Translations under genes and position numbers: made by a program | NCBI GenBank assembly: GCA_004293485.1 | Contig: RDYW01000044.1 | Coordinates: 1 to 54,070 of the forward strand | Direction: 5' to 3' | DNA from: Sphingobacteriales bacterium | Lineage (GTDB): Bacteria; Bacteroidota; Bacteroidia; Sphingobacteriales; Sphingobacteriaceae | Length of the DNA: 54,070 nucleotides | In this document: positions 45,537-54,070 of the stretch, in pieces | Layout of the letters: each line of letters begins with the position of its first letter | Numbering within the stretch: position 1 is the first letter of the stretch | Notes under the pieces: generated by a model | Databases searched by the model: none | Told to the model about the DNA's origin: nothing | The model's input: the letters and a program-made list of their open reading frames with translations, nothing else

Positions 45537-46475
45537 ATGCAAGACCCACGTTTTAAAGCCAAGCCAAACCAAGATTTAGGTTTTGGGCAACAGCCTACCC
45601 AAAATAACCAGCGGATGATGAACAAAGATGGTTCGTCAAATTTAAAGCGTAAAGGTTTACCATTTTTTAAACCTCACGAAGCTTATAACTCGTTAATTTA
45701 CATGAGTTGGTATAGGTTTTGGGTAATTATTTTAACTGTATATTTTTTAATAAATACGCTTTTTGCAAGTATATACCTTTGCTTGGGTAAGCAAGCTTTG
45801 GCAGGTAGTAAGGCTAAAAACAATTTCGAACAATTTTTTGATGGTTTCTTTTTTTCGGCACAAACCATATCAACAGTAGGTTATGGGCATTTAAGTCCGT
45901 CGGGTATGGCTGCCAGTGGTGTAGCAGCTTTCGAGTCGTTATTGGGCTTATTGGCATTTGCTATGGCCACAGGTTTATTGTATGGGCGTTTTTCGAGGCC
46001 AAACTCTAAAATTACTTACAGCCATAATATGCTGGTAAGTCCGTATAAAAATACCGAGGCCTTAATGTTACGGTTGGCTAATTACCGTAGCAACCAATTG
46101 TTAGACGTAGAAGCCGAACTATACTTAGCTTACAATTTAGTTATTGAAAACAATAAAACAAGGCAGTTTTTAAAATTAAACCTCGAACGTGATAAAGTAG
46201 CTATTTTGGCCACCAGCTGGACAATTGTACACCCTATTACCGATGATAGCCCTATTTTGGATTTAACATTACAACAATTGAAAGATAGCGATGCCGAATT
46301 TTTGGTTATAATAAAATCATTTGATGACGCATTTGCCCAAGTGGTACACTCGCGTACTTCGTATAAAGCCAGCGAAATTGTATATGGTGCCAAGTTTATA
46401 AGCATGACTAGTACACACGAGAATGGGCTTATAGAATTTGATGTTTCAAAAATAGGAGAGTTTTATTTGATTTAA
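45537..46475 (+). CDS. inward-rectifier-type potassium channel (KirBac-like)
   Basis: A 312-residue bacterial Kir channel subunit, active as a tetramer in the inner membrane. Two spans (WVIILTVYFLINTLFASIY, then the post-pore helix FESLLGLLAFAMATGLLYGRF) flank the pore loop with the selectivity filter TVGYGH. The C-terminal ~150 residues form the cytoplasmic immunoglobulin-like domain typical of Kir (ANYRSNQLLDVEAELYLAYN, then TIVHPITDDSPILDLTLQQL). Upstream is a 40-residue N-terminal slide region. It is monocistronic, ended by a strong terminator. Confidence 0.94.
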   Translation: MQDPRFKAKPNQDLGFGQQPTQNNQRMMNKDGSSNLKRKGLPFFKPHEAYNSLIYMSWYRFWVIILTVYFLINTLFASIYLCLGKQALAGSKAKNNFEQFFDGFFFSAQTISTVGYGHLSPSGMAASGVAAFESLLGLLAFAMATGLLYGRFSRPNSKITYSHNMLVSPYKNTEALMLRLANYRSNQLLDVEAELYLAYNLVIENNKTRQFLKLNLERDKVAILATSWTIVHPITDDSPILDLTLQQLKDSDAEFLVIIKSFDDAFAQVVHSRTSYKASEIVYGAKFISMTSTHENGLIEFDVSKIGEFYLI

Positions 46476-46491
46476 TTGCCTTATGGTTTTT

Positions 46492-46515
46492 AAGGTCGGC
46501 GTACGCCGACCTTTT
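46492..46515 (+). terminator. Rho-independent terminator of the Kir channel gene
   Basis: A perfect 22-base palindrome (AAGGTCGGC-GTAC-GCCGACCTT, effective loop GTAC) at 46492-46513, followed by T residues. It is much more GC-rich than its surroundings. It lies between convergent genes, so it may also act on the minus strand, where A residues upstream give a T run. Confidence 0.85.
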
Positions 46516-46581
46516 TCTGATAACTTTTAACTTCCACACTTTTAGAAACACTAGATTTTAAAAATTGATAAAAAACTAAAA

Positions 46582-48864
46582 TTATTGTTTTATAACTGTT
46601 TTTGATAAACTATTTTGTAAACCTGATACATTTAATAAATAAACTCCAGAGGGTAGTTTACTCATTTCTGATAGCACAATAGTATTGTTACCTTCGTTTA
46701 AAACGATACTTTTGGTAATTTCAAGTTTACCCGATGAATTAAAAATGAAGATTTTTACAATCTCTTTTTTACTCCAATTTAGTGAAATATTGGCAACATC
46801 GGCTAATGGGTTAGGGAAAATACTTAAACCTTCAACTACAGTTCTGTTGGCTACTTTAACATTAGGCGACCAAGTTTCGCCATTGGTATCAATACCTTTT
46901 AGGCGGTAATATGTTGTTTTTGCTACCAAAGCATCAAAAAAAGTATATTGTAAGCTGCTGCTAGCTGGTATATAAGTAATTTTTGTAAAGTTAATGCCAT
47001 CAGTGCTTGATTCTACTTCAAATCCACTAAGGTTTGTAAGGGTATTCAAAGTCCATCGTAACTTATTACCAGTAGCTTCAACTTTTATATCAAAATTTTG
47101 TAATGATGATAATGGGAGCACCGCATTAGATTGATGTGCACCAATATCGAAAGACATAACACCTGCTAAACTACCTTTAAAATAATCGGTTGCACCTACA
47201 TTTATACCAAACATAGTATTTAAGTTGATACCTTTAGTTTTAGCTTCGGCCGATGTAGTAAGTTTATATTGGGTAAGTGTACTAAGGCTTGCCCCTGTAG
47301 AGGGTAAAGGAATTGCTTGATTTGAAGCTGAGTTATTAAAAGTTGCCGCAAGTTGAGGAGCAGTTCCTGCAGCACTAAAGCCTGGGTTTAAGGCATAGCC
47401 ATAATTGGTTTCACCACTTTTTTCTTGCAATGTACCGTTTCTAAAATCGGTAAGTGTGTTATATAAATTGCCCCACGAAAATTTAGAACCACCACCTGCA
47501 TTATGGTACATATTGTTTAGCATTAAAACTTCGCCAGGTAAAATATTCAAAGGCTGATTAATTAAACTAACAGATCTTGTAAAATCTAGGTTGTTATCCA
47601 TATAAAATGCATTATTCATAAATTTTACATTTTGGATGTGGTTTCCAAGAATTCTTAAACCTACAGGAGGTTCGTTAATATCAACTAAATTTTGGTCGTT
47701 TACATAAACAGAGTTTCCATATACATTATCGTTAGTTACTTTGTGTGAGTTGTTTACGCCCCATACTTTGAATGCACCAAAAGCATTTTTTCGGCCATCG
47801 TTTTGGCTTATGTTATATCGTATGGTATTATTGGTATGAGGATTTACACTTCCATACTCGAACAATCCATAACCAGCACCTTCATTATCGTGGCTATAGC
47901 AGTATTGAATAGTACAATTTTGGCACCCGCCATCAATACCAAAACCATTACCATCGGCATTTTGACCAGCAAAATTACCGAACGATTCGCAATTTTGAAT
48001 TAAGCCCCCATTTACATTATAAAACCATATACCAGCAATACCCACACCTAGGGTACTATTTAATGCCCCATTATCATCGGCAACACAATTTTCGATTAAA
48101 GCGTTACTTGCTGATGATACCACTATACCGTTACCTGTTGCATACTCGGTAAAACCGTTAGAACCTGCGTTTCCAGTGGCTCTTACATTTCTAATAACAA
48201 TATTGTTGTGCATAAATGCATGCCCAAAATCGCCGAATGCACCAATGTTTATACCAGCTCTGCCGCAATTAACAATGATAGTGTTAGTAATTGTAATATC
48301 TGAAAATCCTTTTTGGTTGGCATCCACATTGTTCCACGATTGTATTAAAATACCTTGCATTCCAAAACCTTCAAGCCTACAACTGTCGATTGTGATTGTT
48401 GATTTGTAGTTAGTACTTGCGCCAGTATAAAAATTTATACCGTTTGCTGTATTTGCACCTCCAAAAGTTCGGCCTCCGTAAAAGTTGATATTTTTGATAA
48501 TAATGGATGCTGTTTCACCTGCATAAACTCCTTGCACACCGTCGCACCATACGTTTGCAACTGCATTTGGCCCATATTTAGATACTGTAATAGGGTTTGC
48601 CGGTGTACCAGTATCATCAGTGCCAAATACAAAATTACCTCCATGCCAGCTACCATCAGAAAATAACAATATTTTATCGCCTGCTTTAAAGCTGGTACTA
48701 TTTGCTTTAGCAATAGTTTTCCAAGCCAAAGCGGGCGAAAGACCACTATTTGCATCATTACCTCCACCATTTTCGGGAGTATTTTGGTTAATGTAATAGG
48801 TTTTGTTTTGTGCCAATGCAGTTACGGATACTAGCATTAATAAGGCAGATAATAGTTTTTTCAT
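46582..48864 (-). CDS. secreted right-handed beta-helix protein with T9SS type A sorting domain
   Basis: A 760-residue secreted protein. A signal peptide (LLSALLMLVSVTALAQ) leads into DANSGLSPALAWKTIAKANSTSFKAGDKILLF, the usual opening of parallel beta-helix polysaccharide lyase-like proteins. The coil runs to about residue 480 with many N-rich turns (VIRNVRATGNAGSNG, NCVADDNGALN, NCTIQYCYSHDNEGAGYG). After a fibronectin-like segment near 590-670, the last ~75 residues (SIFPNPLADVANISLNWSK ... GVYLLNVSG) are a type A T9SS sorting domain, so it is exported across the outer membrane. It follows SusD on the same strand and is probably the locus's surface carbohydrate-binding or lyase-type protein; the catalytic residues are not obvious. 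Confidence 0.9.
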   Translation of the reverse strand: MKKLLSALLMLVSVTALAQNKTYYINQNTPENGGGNDANSGLSPALAWKTIAKANSTSFKAGDKILLFSDGSWHGGNFVFGTDDTGTPANPITVSKYGPNAVANVWCDGVQGVYAGETASIIIKNINFYGGRTFGGANTANGINFYTGASTNYKSTITIDSCRLEGFGMQGILIQSWNNVDANQKGFSDITITNTIIVNCGRAGINIGAFGDFGHAFMHNNIVIRNVRATGNAGSNGFTEYATGNGIVVSSASNALIENCVADDNGALNSTLGVGIAGIWFYNVNGGLIQNCESFGNFAGQNADGNGFGIDGGCQNCTIQYCYSHDNEGAGYGLFEYGSVNPHTNNTIRYNISQNDGRKNAFGAFKVWGVNNSHKVTNDNVYGNSVYVNDQNLVDINEPPVGLRILGNHIQNVKFMNNAFYMDNNLDFTRSVSLINQPLNILPGEVLMLNNMYHNAGGGSKFSWGNLYNTLTDFRNGTLQEKSGETNYGYALNPGFSAAGTAPQLAATFNNSASNQAIPLPSTGASLSTLTQYKLTTSAEAKTKGINLNTMFGINVGATDYFKGSLAGVMSFDIGAHQSNAVLPLSSLQNFDIKVEATGNKLRWTLNTLTNLSGFEVESSTDGINFTKITYIPASSSLQYTFFDALVAKTTYYRLKGIDTNGETWSPNVKVANRTVVEGLSIFPNPLADVANISLNWSKKEIVKIFIFNSSGKLEITKSIVLNEGNNTIVLSEMSKLPSGVYLLNVSGLQNSLSKTVIKQ

Positions 48865-48895
48865 CGTTTTTTTGTTTTAATAGTTTATTAATTTT

Positions 48896-50410
48896 TTAAT
48901 TTTCGTATCCAGGATTTTGTTTGATTATATTTTTTGATTCATCTACAACATTAAATGGAATTGGGAATAGTACATGGTAAGGTTTAGCATTTGTGCGTCC
49001 TCTGGCAATGGCGTTTGAAATTAGTTTACCTACACGTATTAAATCTTGTCGGCGATTACCGTTTTCTAAATAAAGTTCTTTACCTCGTTCTTCAATTACA
49101 TAGTCTCTAAATTTTTCTTTTGATAATTTGGGATCTATGGCTGGGTCGGTTGATATAGTTACCCCTGCCCTATCGGTAATTTGTTTTAAAAAACCGATTG
49201 CTTCGGATGTTGGGCCGTCTATTTCGTTAATTATTTCGGCCATATAAAGTAAAACATCCGAGTAACGGAACATAACCCAGTCATAACCTCCACTTACATC
49301 CACATATTTTAAATATTTAAGTGGTATAGCATATTTTAACCCGTTGGCTCGGGTAACCATTCTTCCTGCATCATTTCGGTATCTATCAGCAATAGTTTCG
49401 AGGCGTTTATCGCCAGTTTGATATTTATCATAATATTCCCAATTCATACCTAATCCTCCCCAGCCGGGCTTAACTGTTACACCTAACATACTTATAGCAT
49501 TGGCAGGTATAACAGTTTGAAACCACCAATTGTAGGTACCAGCATTACCAGGCACAGCATATATAATTTCGGAATTGGCTTTATTTATAAATACATCTTT
49601 GTACGAAGGTAGTAAAGAGAAACCCATGGTAGTTAATGTTGTACCTAGTGTTTTGGCTTTTTGCCAATCGGTAGTTGTTTTGGCAGTGTTTACATACATT
49701 TTTAAAAGTACCATACTAGCCACAGCTTTAGATACTCGGCCCCAGTTATTAGCATCGCTGTTGTATTTAGTAACAGGAAGTAAAGCTATCGCATCGGTTA
49801 AATCGTTTTCAGTTGCTTTTAAGTAGTCTTCTGATGTCATACGAGGCTGCATCTCTTTATCTGCAAGTTTAGCTGGGTCTAAAATAGGATTTAACGGGCC
49901 GTATAAATCGTACAAAATCCACATTAGCCAACCTCGCATACATTTTAATTCGCCTAAATATTGATTTTTAACTTGCTGATTTACACCTTCTAGTTTGTTT
50001 ATTAAATCGATAAGCTTGGTAGCTCTGGCTATAAATTGTATTCTAGAGTAAAAAACCTGCTGGTTGTCTCTAGAGTTAAACGTTGCAGGCCCAAAAGCAT
50101 ACATACCTAAAGGTGGATTTTGCCAAACATCATACATCTGGTCGGTAAGTTTTGAAGTTGTCCAATCAAGCCCTCCTAAGGCAACATTAAACGAACCTAT
50201 GTACCTGTTTGAAGCAACGTCGGCAGCGCCCCAATCGGTGCCAAAAAGCGAATAAAAAGGAGTAATTGCAGCTTGAATATCGGCTTCGGTTTTTAAAAAA
50301 TTAGTTTCGGAGTATTGGTCGTAAATTTTGGGTTTTAAAATATCTTTTTTGCAAGATGATACACTTAAAACAAATGCTGTAATTGTAAATATTATTTTAA
50401 ACTTTTTCAT
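48896..50410 (-). CDS. SusD/RagB family outer-membrane lipoprotein
   Basis: A 504-residue nutrient-binding lipoprotein that caps its SusC partner on the cell surface. The signal peptide ends in the lipobox SVSSC, with Cys at residue 20. The SusD fold is seen as the N-terminal helical repeat region (ETNFLKTEADIQAAITPFYSLFG, QVKNQYLGELKCMRGWLMWILYDLYG) and the C-terminal RagB/SusD domain (FRYSDVLLYMAEIINEIDGPTSEAIGFLKQITDRAG, FRDYVIEERGKELYLENGNRRQDLIRVGKL). The substrate is unknown. It starts 11 bases after SusC ends and 31 bases before the beta-helix gene. Confidence 0.97.
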   Translation of the reverse strand: MKKFKIIFTITAFVLSVSSCKKDILKPKIYDQYSETNFLKTEADIQAAITPFYSLFGTDWGAADVASNRYIGSFNVALGGLDWTTSKLTDQMYDVWQNPPLGMYAFGPATFNSRDNQQVFYSRIQFIARATKLIDLINKLEGVNQQVKNQYLGELKCMRGWLMWILYDLYGPLNPILDPAKLADKEMQPRMTSEDYLKATENDLTDAIALLPVTKYNSDANNWGRVSKAVASMVLLKMYVNTAKTTTDWQKAKTLGTTLTTMGFSLLPSYKDVFINKANSEIIYAVPGNAGTYNWWFQTVIPANAISMLGVTVKPGWGGLGMNWEYYDKYQTGDKRLETIADRYRNDAGRMVTRANGLKYAIPLKYLKYVDVSGGYDWVMFRYSDVLLYMAEIINEIDGPTSEAIGFLKQITDRAGVTISTDPAIDPKLSKEKFRDYVIEERGKELYLENGNRRQDLIRVGKLISNAIARGRTNAKPYHVLFPIPFNVVDESKNIIKQNPGYEN

Positions 50411-50421
50411 ATTTATTAAAA

Positions 50422-53400
50422 TTAAAATCTAGTATTAAATCCAAAGGCTATTGTACGAGCTATCGGGTAAGGGCCATTGTTTCGTTCCATTTCGGGATCT
50501 AAGCCTACATAATTTGTTATTACGCCTAAATTGGCAACATCAACAAATAACCTGGCTGATTGTAAAATTTTCTTTTTGCCTAATATTTTATTTGGTAAAG
50601 TATAACCTAGCGTGATGTTTTTTAATCGGGCGAAATAAGTTTTTTTCATCGTATAATCGTTTGCGCCTGCTGAATTATTAGCCGCAGTTAAATCATTTGC
50701 TATGCTTGGATATTTACCATTGGTATTAAATGAAGTAAATATATCGGCCGAATAAACGCTTGCATTTGAAGGTGTTACAGTACCAAAATCAAAACCTCTT
50801 GTAAAATCTCTCCAACCATCCCAGCTTAAACCACCGTAATTACCATATATAAAAAACGATAAGTCGATATTTTTAAAAGCAAAAGTATTGTTTATACCAA
50901 AAGTTCCTTTAGGATTAAAATCTCCTAAATTAACTATATCGTCTTTGTTCATTTTACCATCCCCATTTACGTCTATGTAGCGTAAGTTTCCAATAACTGC
51001 ATTAGGCTGTAAAGATTTTATAGCATCTAATTCGGTTTGTGTTCTAATGATGCCATTGGTTTTCCAGCCGTATACAGATTGCATAGGGTCGTTTTCTTTT
51101 ATCCAAGGAGATAGTTGGTTATCGGGGTTTCTACTTACCCAAGTTGCCTTAAATGTACCAAGTGTTAAGTTTGTGTTCCACGAGAAGTTTTTGGTTAAAA
51201 TATTTTTGGTATTTAAAGCAATTTCAATACCAGTACTTCGGGTACTTCCCACATTGGTTCCAATACGTTGAATTGCTGAGTTAGAATTTAAATTTGCAAA
51301 ATCTAATAGGTTTTTAGCTGTACGGTTAAAGTATTCTACACTTCCCGTAATTCGATCTTTAAAAAGTCCAAAATCAATACCTGCATTAAATGTAATATTG
51401 GTTTCCCAAGTTATAGATTGATTACCTTGTTGTGTTTGTAAAATTCCTGTAGCAATTTGGTTACCAAAAAGAAAGTTCCATGGTGCAGTAGAATAACCAG
51501 GGCCGTATAAAGATAGGGTTTGGTTACCCGTAATATTATCGTTACCCGAAGTACCATAACTTGTTCTAAATTTTAACTCGCTTATGGTATTATTTGTACC
51601 TTTCATAAACTTTTCGTTATGTATTTTCCAAGCAAATGATGCGCCAGGAAAAAAGCCAACTTGGTTGTTAGTACCAAATTTATTAGATGCATCAAACCTA
51701 GCACTAGCATTAAATAAATATTTATCGTTAATGCTGTAATTTAGCCTTGTAAACTGAGATAATTTTACGGGAGGTACAATTTTATTGGATGATAATCTGT
51801 TTAAATCTTTATTTGCTGCTAAGGCCATATTTGCAGTGCCAAATACATCTGTGGCAAAGTTTACACCATCTAAAGCAAAATCATTTCCGGTAGCGGTATA
51901 ATATCCACCTCCCAAAACTACTGTTATGCGGTGGCTATTTTTAAGTAAATTTTTATCAAAGTTTAAAAAACCCTCCATGCTATAATTATTACGAGCCTGG
52001 TAACCTATTTGACCGTTACCTGTTGGGGCATTCCAAAACCTAGATTTTCGTGGAATAAAAAAATCACTTGTTGTACTAGTTTGATCTATACCGCCAACAA
52101 TAGTGGCTCGTAGTTCATCGGTAATTTTAACCTCAAGGCTAGGGTTTATAAACAATCGCTTATTTTGCGATTTATCGGTTATCATAAAATATCCTAATGG
52201 GTTATTAACCTTTGTATCATAGGTTAAATTTAATTCTCCCCTATCGTTAAACGGCTGTATTGATGGTGCAAATGCCATGGCATCTCTTAATAAAGAAGGA
52301 GAGTTTCTGTCGTTACCTGTTTGGTTACCTGTAGATACATTATTATTATTTATTTGGGAATAGCTAAGCCCTAGTTTAAAATTGATAGCCGAGCCAATTC
52401 TTTGGTCTAAATTAACCCTACCAATTATACGCGTAAGCGATGAATTAGCTAGCATAGCTTTTTGATCGAAAATATTAAATGATGAAAAAACTTTGGTATT
52501 TTCGTTGCCTCCGGATAATGAAATGTTGTGATCAGATATACGACCACGCCTAGTAATTTGATCAATATAATTAGTGCCCATACCCGCATTAGCTATATCA
52601 GTTTCCGAAAAAACTTTAGCATTTTGAGGAATTGAACCATCATCAACTTTAGTGCCGTAATAAGGTGCAAATCCATTTGTGTATAACCTATTTTCATCTC
52701 TCCACAAATTAGCTTGCTGCATAAATTCTTGTGCATTAAATACCTTTATGTAAGGAGCCATATTTTGTACCGACTCTGTAGCATTGTAACTTACACTTAC
52801 CTTACCCGCTTTCCCTCGTTTTGTAGTAATTAATATTACCCCATTTGCTGCAGCCGAACCATAAATAGCTGTTGCACTAGCATCTTTTAAAACAGTTACT
52901 GTTTCTATATCATTTGGGTTAATGTTATTTAAAGGGTTTCTATCTACAAAGCCACGCATACCCGTATTTGCACTACTTGCCGTAAAATCTGTTGATGCGT
53001 TATTGGTAATTTGTACACCATCAATTACATACAATGGGTTACTACCGCCTAACGGCGATATTGAACCCCTAATGTTAATAGATATACCGCCCCCTGGTTG
53101 TGAAGTGTAGGTATTTACATTTAACCCAGCAACTCTACCCTGTAATAAGTTATCTATTGATACGGCATTGGTAGTATTTAAGTCTTTGGTTTTTACCGAT
53201 ACAGCAGAACCTGTAACATCTTTTTTTCGTTGGCTACCATACCCTACCACTACTACTTCATCCAAAGCCGCAGTAGTACTTTTTAAAACAAAATCTATGT
53301 TTGTTTTACCCTCAATAGATATTTCGGCTTTATCAAAACCTATGTAGGTAAATATTAATGTGCCATTGCTTGGTGCGCTAATATTATATACTCCATCGGC

Positions 53401-53580
53401 ATCGGTAAAGCCACCTCCTTTGCTGCCTTTAACTTTTACAGATACACCTGGTAATGGTTCGCCATTTTCGTCGGATAATTTACCGGATATTGCAGTTTGG
53501 GCTAGTAAACTTGTATTTAATGCAAGTGAAAAAAGCATAAATAACAAGTACTTAAATTTTTTAGAGTAAAAATTTTTCAT
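50422..53580 (-). CDS. SusC/RagA family TonB-linked outer-membrane protein
   Basis: A 1052-residue TonB-dependent importer of oligomers. After a signal peptide (SLALNTSLLAQ) comes a carboxypeptidase-D-like domain (ISGKLSDENGEPLPGVSVKVKGSKGG ... FTYIGFDKAEISI). The SusC signature region follows, with DEVVVVGYGSQRKKDVTGSAVSV and the TonB-box-like segment, then the plug (LLQGRVAGLNVNTYTSQPGGGISINIRGS, PLYVIDGVQI, DIETVTVLKDASATAIYGSAAANGVILITTKRG). The remainder is a 22-strand barrel ending in FGFNTRF. No anti-sigma-binding N-terminal extension is present. It is the first gene of the three-gene uptake locus. Confidence 0.98.
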   Translation of the reverse strand: MKNFYSKKFKYLLFMLFSLALNTSLLAQTAISGKLSDENGEPLPGVSVKVKGSKGGGFTDADGVYNISAPSNGTLIFTYIGFDKAEISIEGKTNIDFVLKSTTAALDEVVVVGYGSQRKKDVTGSAVSVKTKDLNTTNAVSIDNLLQGRVAGLNVNTYTSQPGGGISINIRGSISPLGGSNPLYVIDGVQITNNASTDFTASSANTGMRGFVDRNPLNNINPNDIETVTVLKDASATAIYGSAAANGVILITTKRGKAGKVSVSYNATESVQNMAPYIKVFNAQEFMQQANLWRDENRLYTNGFAPYYGTKVDDGSIPQNAKVFSETDIANAGMGTNYIDQITRRGRISDHNISLSGGNENTKVFSSFNIFDQKAMLANSSLTRIIGRVNLDQRIGSAINFKLGLSYSQINNNNVSTGNQTGNDRNSPSLLRDAMAFAPSIQPFNDRGELNLTYDTKVNNPLGYFMITDKSQNKRLFINPSLEVKITDELRATIVGGIDQTSTTSDFFIPRKSRFWNAPTGNGQIGYQARNNYSMEGFLNFDKNLLKNSHRITVVLGGGYYTATGNDFALDGVNFATDVFGTANMALAANKDLNRLSSNKIVPPVKLSQFTRLNYSINDKYLFNASARFDASNKFGTNNQVGFFPGASFAWKIHNEKFMKGTNNTISELKFRTSYGTSGNDNITGNQTLSLYGPGYSTAPWNFLFGNQIATGILQTQQGNQSITWETNITFNAGIDFGLFKDRITGSVEYFNRTAKNLLDFANLNSNSAIQRIGTNVGSTRSTGIEIALNTKNILTKNFSWNTNLTLGTFKATWVSRNPDNQLSPWIKENDPMQSVYGWKTNGIIRTQTELDAIKSLQPNAVIGNLRYIDVNGDGKMNKDDIVNLGDFNPKGTFGINNTFAFKNIDLSFFIYGNYGGLSWDGWRDFTRGFDFGTVTPSNASVYSADIFTSFNTNGKYPSIANDLTAANNSAGANDYTMKKTYFARLKNITLGYTLPNKILGKKKILQSARLFVDVANLGVITNYVGLDPEMERNNGPYPIARTIAFGFNTRF

Positions 53581-54001
53581 AAAATTGGTTAAATAAGTAT
53601 AAATAATTGGTTGGCAACACTTAATGTAAGCAGAGAGTAATTAAGTAAATGCTAATCAAATAAGAAAAATAAATTTGATAATTGCAAATATTTATTGTGT
53701 TATTTTATAAATAGCTCGAATGATAACTCTAAAAAAACAAAGAAATATTTAATTTTTAACATGCTTAACTATAAAACGTTTTCAAAAAGGTTTATACTTT
53801 ATAATTTGTTCTGATTAGGGTTTACATACATTAATTATACATTTTTGCTACTTAATTAAAACATATTGAGCAAAACTTGGTAACAACTTATAAAGTACAA
53901 AATCGGTGGCTAGCAAATTTTATCGTAACCAAAAGCAAATCTGAAAAGGTTTTTTTTTGGTAAAATTTAGCTTTTGTAAGTTCAATTGATAAGTGCAACA
54001 G
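53581..54001. other. AT-rich intergenic region upstream of the SusC gene
   Basis: A 421-base stretch with no convincing reading frame, RNA or terminator. It must hold the promoter of the minus-strand uptake locus, but I cannot place a TTTG/TAnnTTTG pair on that strand with confidence. Confidence 0.5.
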
Positions 54002-54062
54002 GCATAAATCCTATGGGAACAAAGTTGAGCGTAGCGAAACGAAGTTCCCATAGGATTTATGC
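54002..54062. repeat. long hairpin with 19-base perfect arms
   Basis: GCATAAATCCTATGGGAAC at 54002-54020 and its exact reverse complement at 54044-54062 flank a 23-base loop containing GAGCGTAGCGAAAC. There is no T run. This looks like a REP/MITE-type palindromic repeat of a family different from the one at 14.9-17.6 kb. Confidence 0.75.
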
Positions 54063-54070
54063 TGACAATA

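Overview
The window looks like a chromosomal segment of a low-GC Bacteroidota bacterium, probably of the Sphingobacteriales/Cytophagales side. The evidence is a SusC/SusD pair with a T9SS-sorted partner, Bacteroidota-type promoters (TTTG / TAnnTTTG), atpD-atpC separated from the other ATP synthase genes, a Bacteroidota-type RpoZ next to bamD, the futalosine-pathway enzyme MqnE, a PIF1-HRDC-HTH helicase, and an ECF sigma gene followed by an LTxxQ 'sensor' protein. The genus cannot be fixed from sequence alone. I see no tRNA, rRNA or CRISPR array.

Region by region. 0.2-2.1 kb: ECF sigma operon (sigma factor, small membrane protein, secreted LTxxQ protein) and a START-like protein. 2.2-4.1 kb: atpD-atpC with a strong terminator. 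4.3-9.4 kb: housekeeping run bamD-rpoZ-coaBC-DUF4835-recN. 9.4-12.8 kb: fabI, then the PIF1-like helicase. 12.9-17.7 kb: accessory island with a large Eco57I-like type IIG restriction-modification enzyme, an IS200/IS605-type Y1 (RAYT-like) transposase and a family of palindromic repeats. 17.7-22.7 kb: a 1153-residue outer-membrane barrel-like protein and a Fic protein. 22.8-29.2 kb: a cystathionine synthase/lyase, a frameshifted TIGR02757 gene, a second LTxxQ protein, then PASTA protein-mltG-thioesterase-YihY. 29.2-36.1 kb, minus strand: mqnE with a histidine phosphatase, an S41 protease lipoprotein, and a MlaE-MlaF-methyltransferase-MazG operon. 36.1-40.0 kb: SDR, two PspC/LiaF-like membrane proteins, arginine decarboxylase. 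40.4-46.5 kb: dnaB, hemF-MFS, an iron alcohol dehydrogenase, a Kir-type potassium channel. 46.6-53.6 kb, minus strand: SusC-SusD-beta-helix nutrient uptake locus. The window ends in a 19-bp-arm hairpin.

The most unusual signal is the repeat system at 14.9-17.6 kb. A palindrome with the half-site ACATAGCCCACGGTTT lies in repeat units on both sides of the small transposase. Two further copies sit inside the restriction-modification gene, both in the same reading frame, each adding a peptide with the core HGLN to the methyltransferase part of the protein. Each unit also carries a copy of the 3' end of that gene, so the repeat family, the transposase and the restriction gene are physically intertwined. 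This resembles a REP/RAYT 'REPtron' whose repeats have also colonised a coding sequence.

Other points: a one-base frameshift in a T9 run breaks the TIGR02757 gene; the Fic gene has an inverted repeat inside its predicted promoter; the predicted promoters of bamD and dnaB sit so close to their start codons that their mRNAs may be leaderless.
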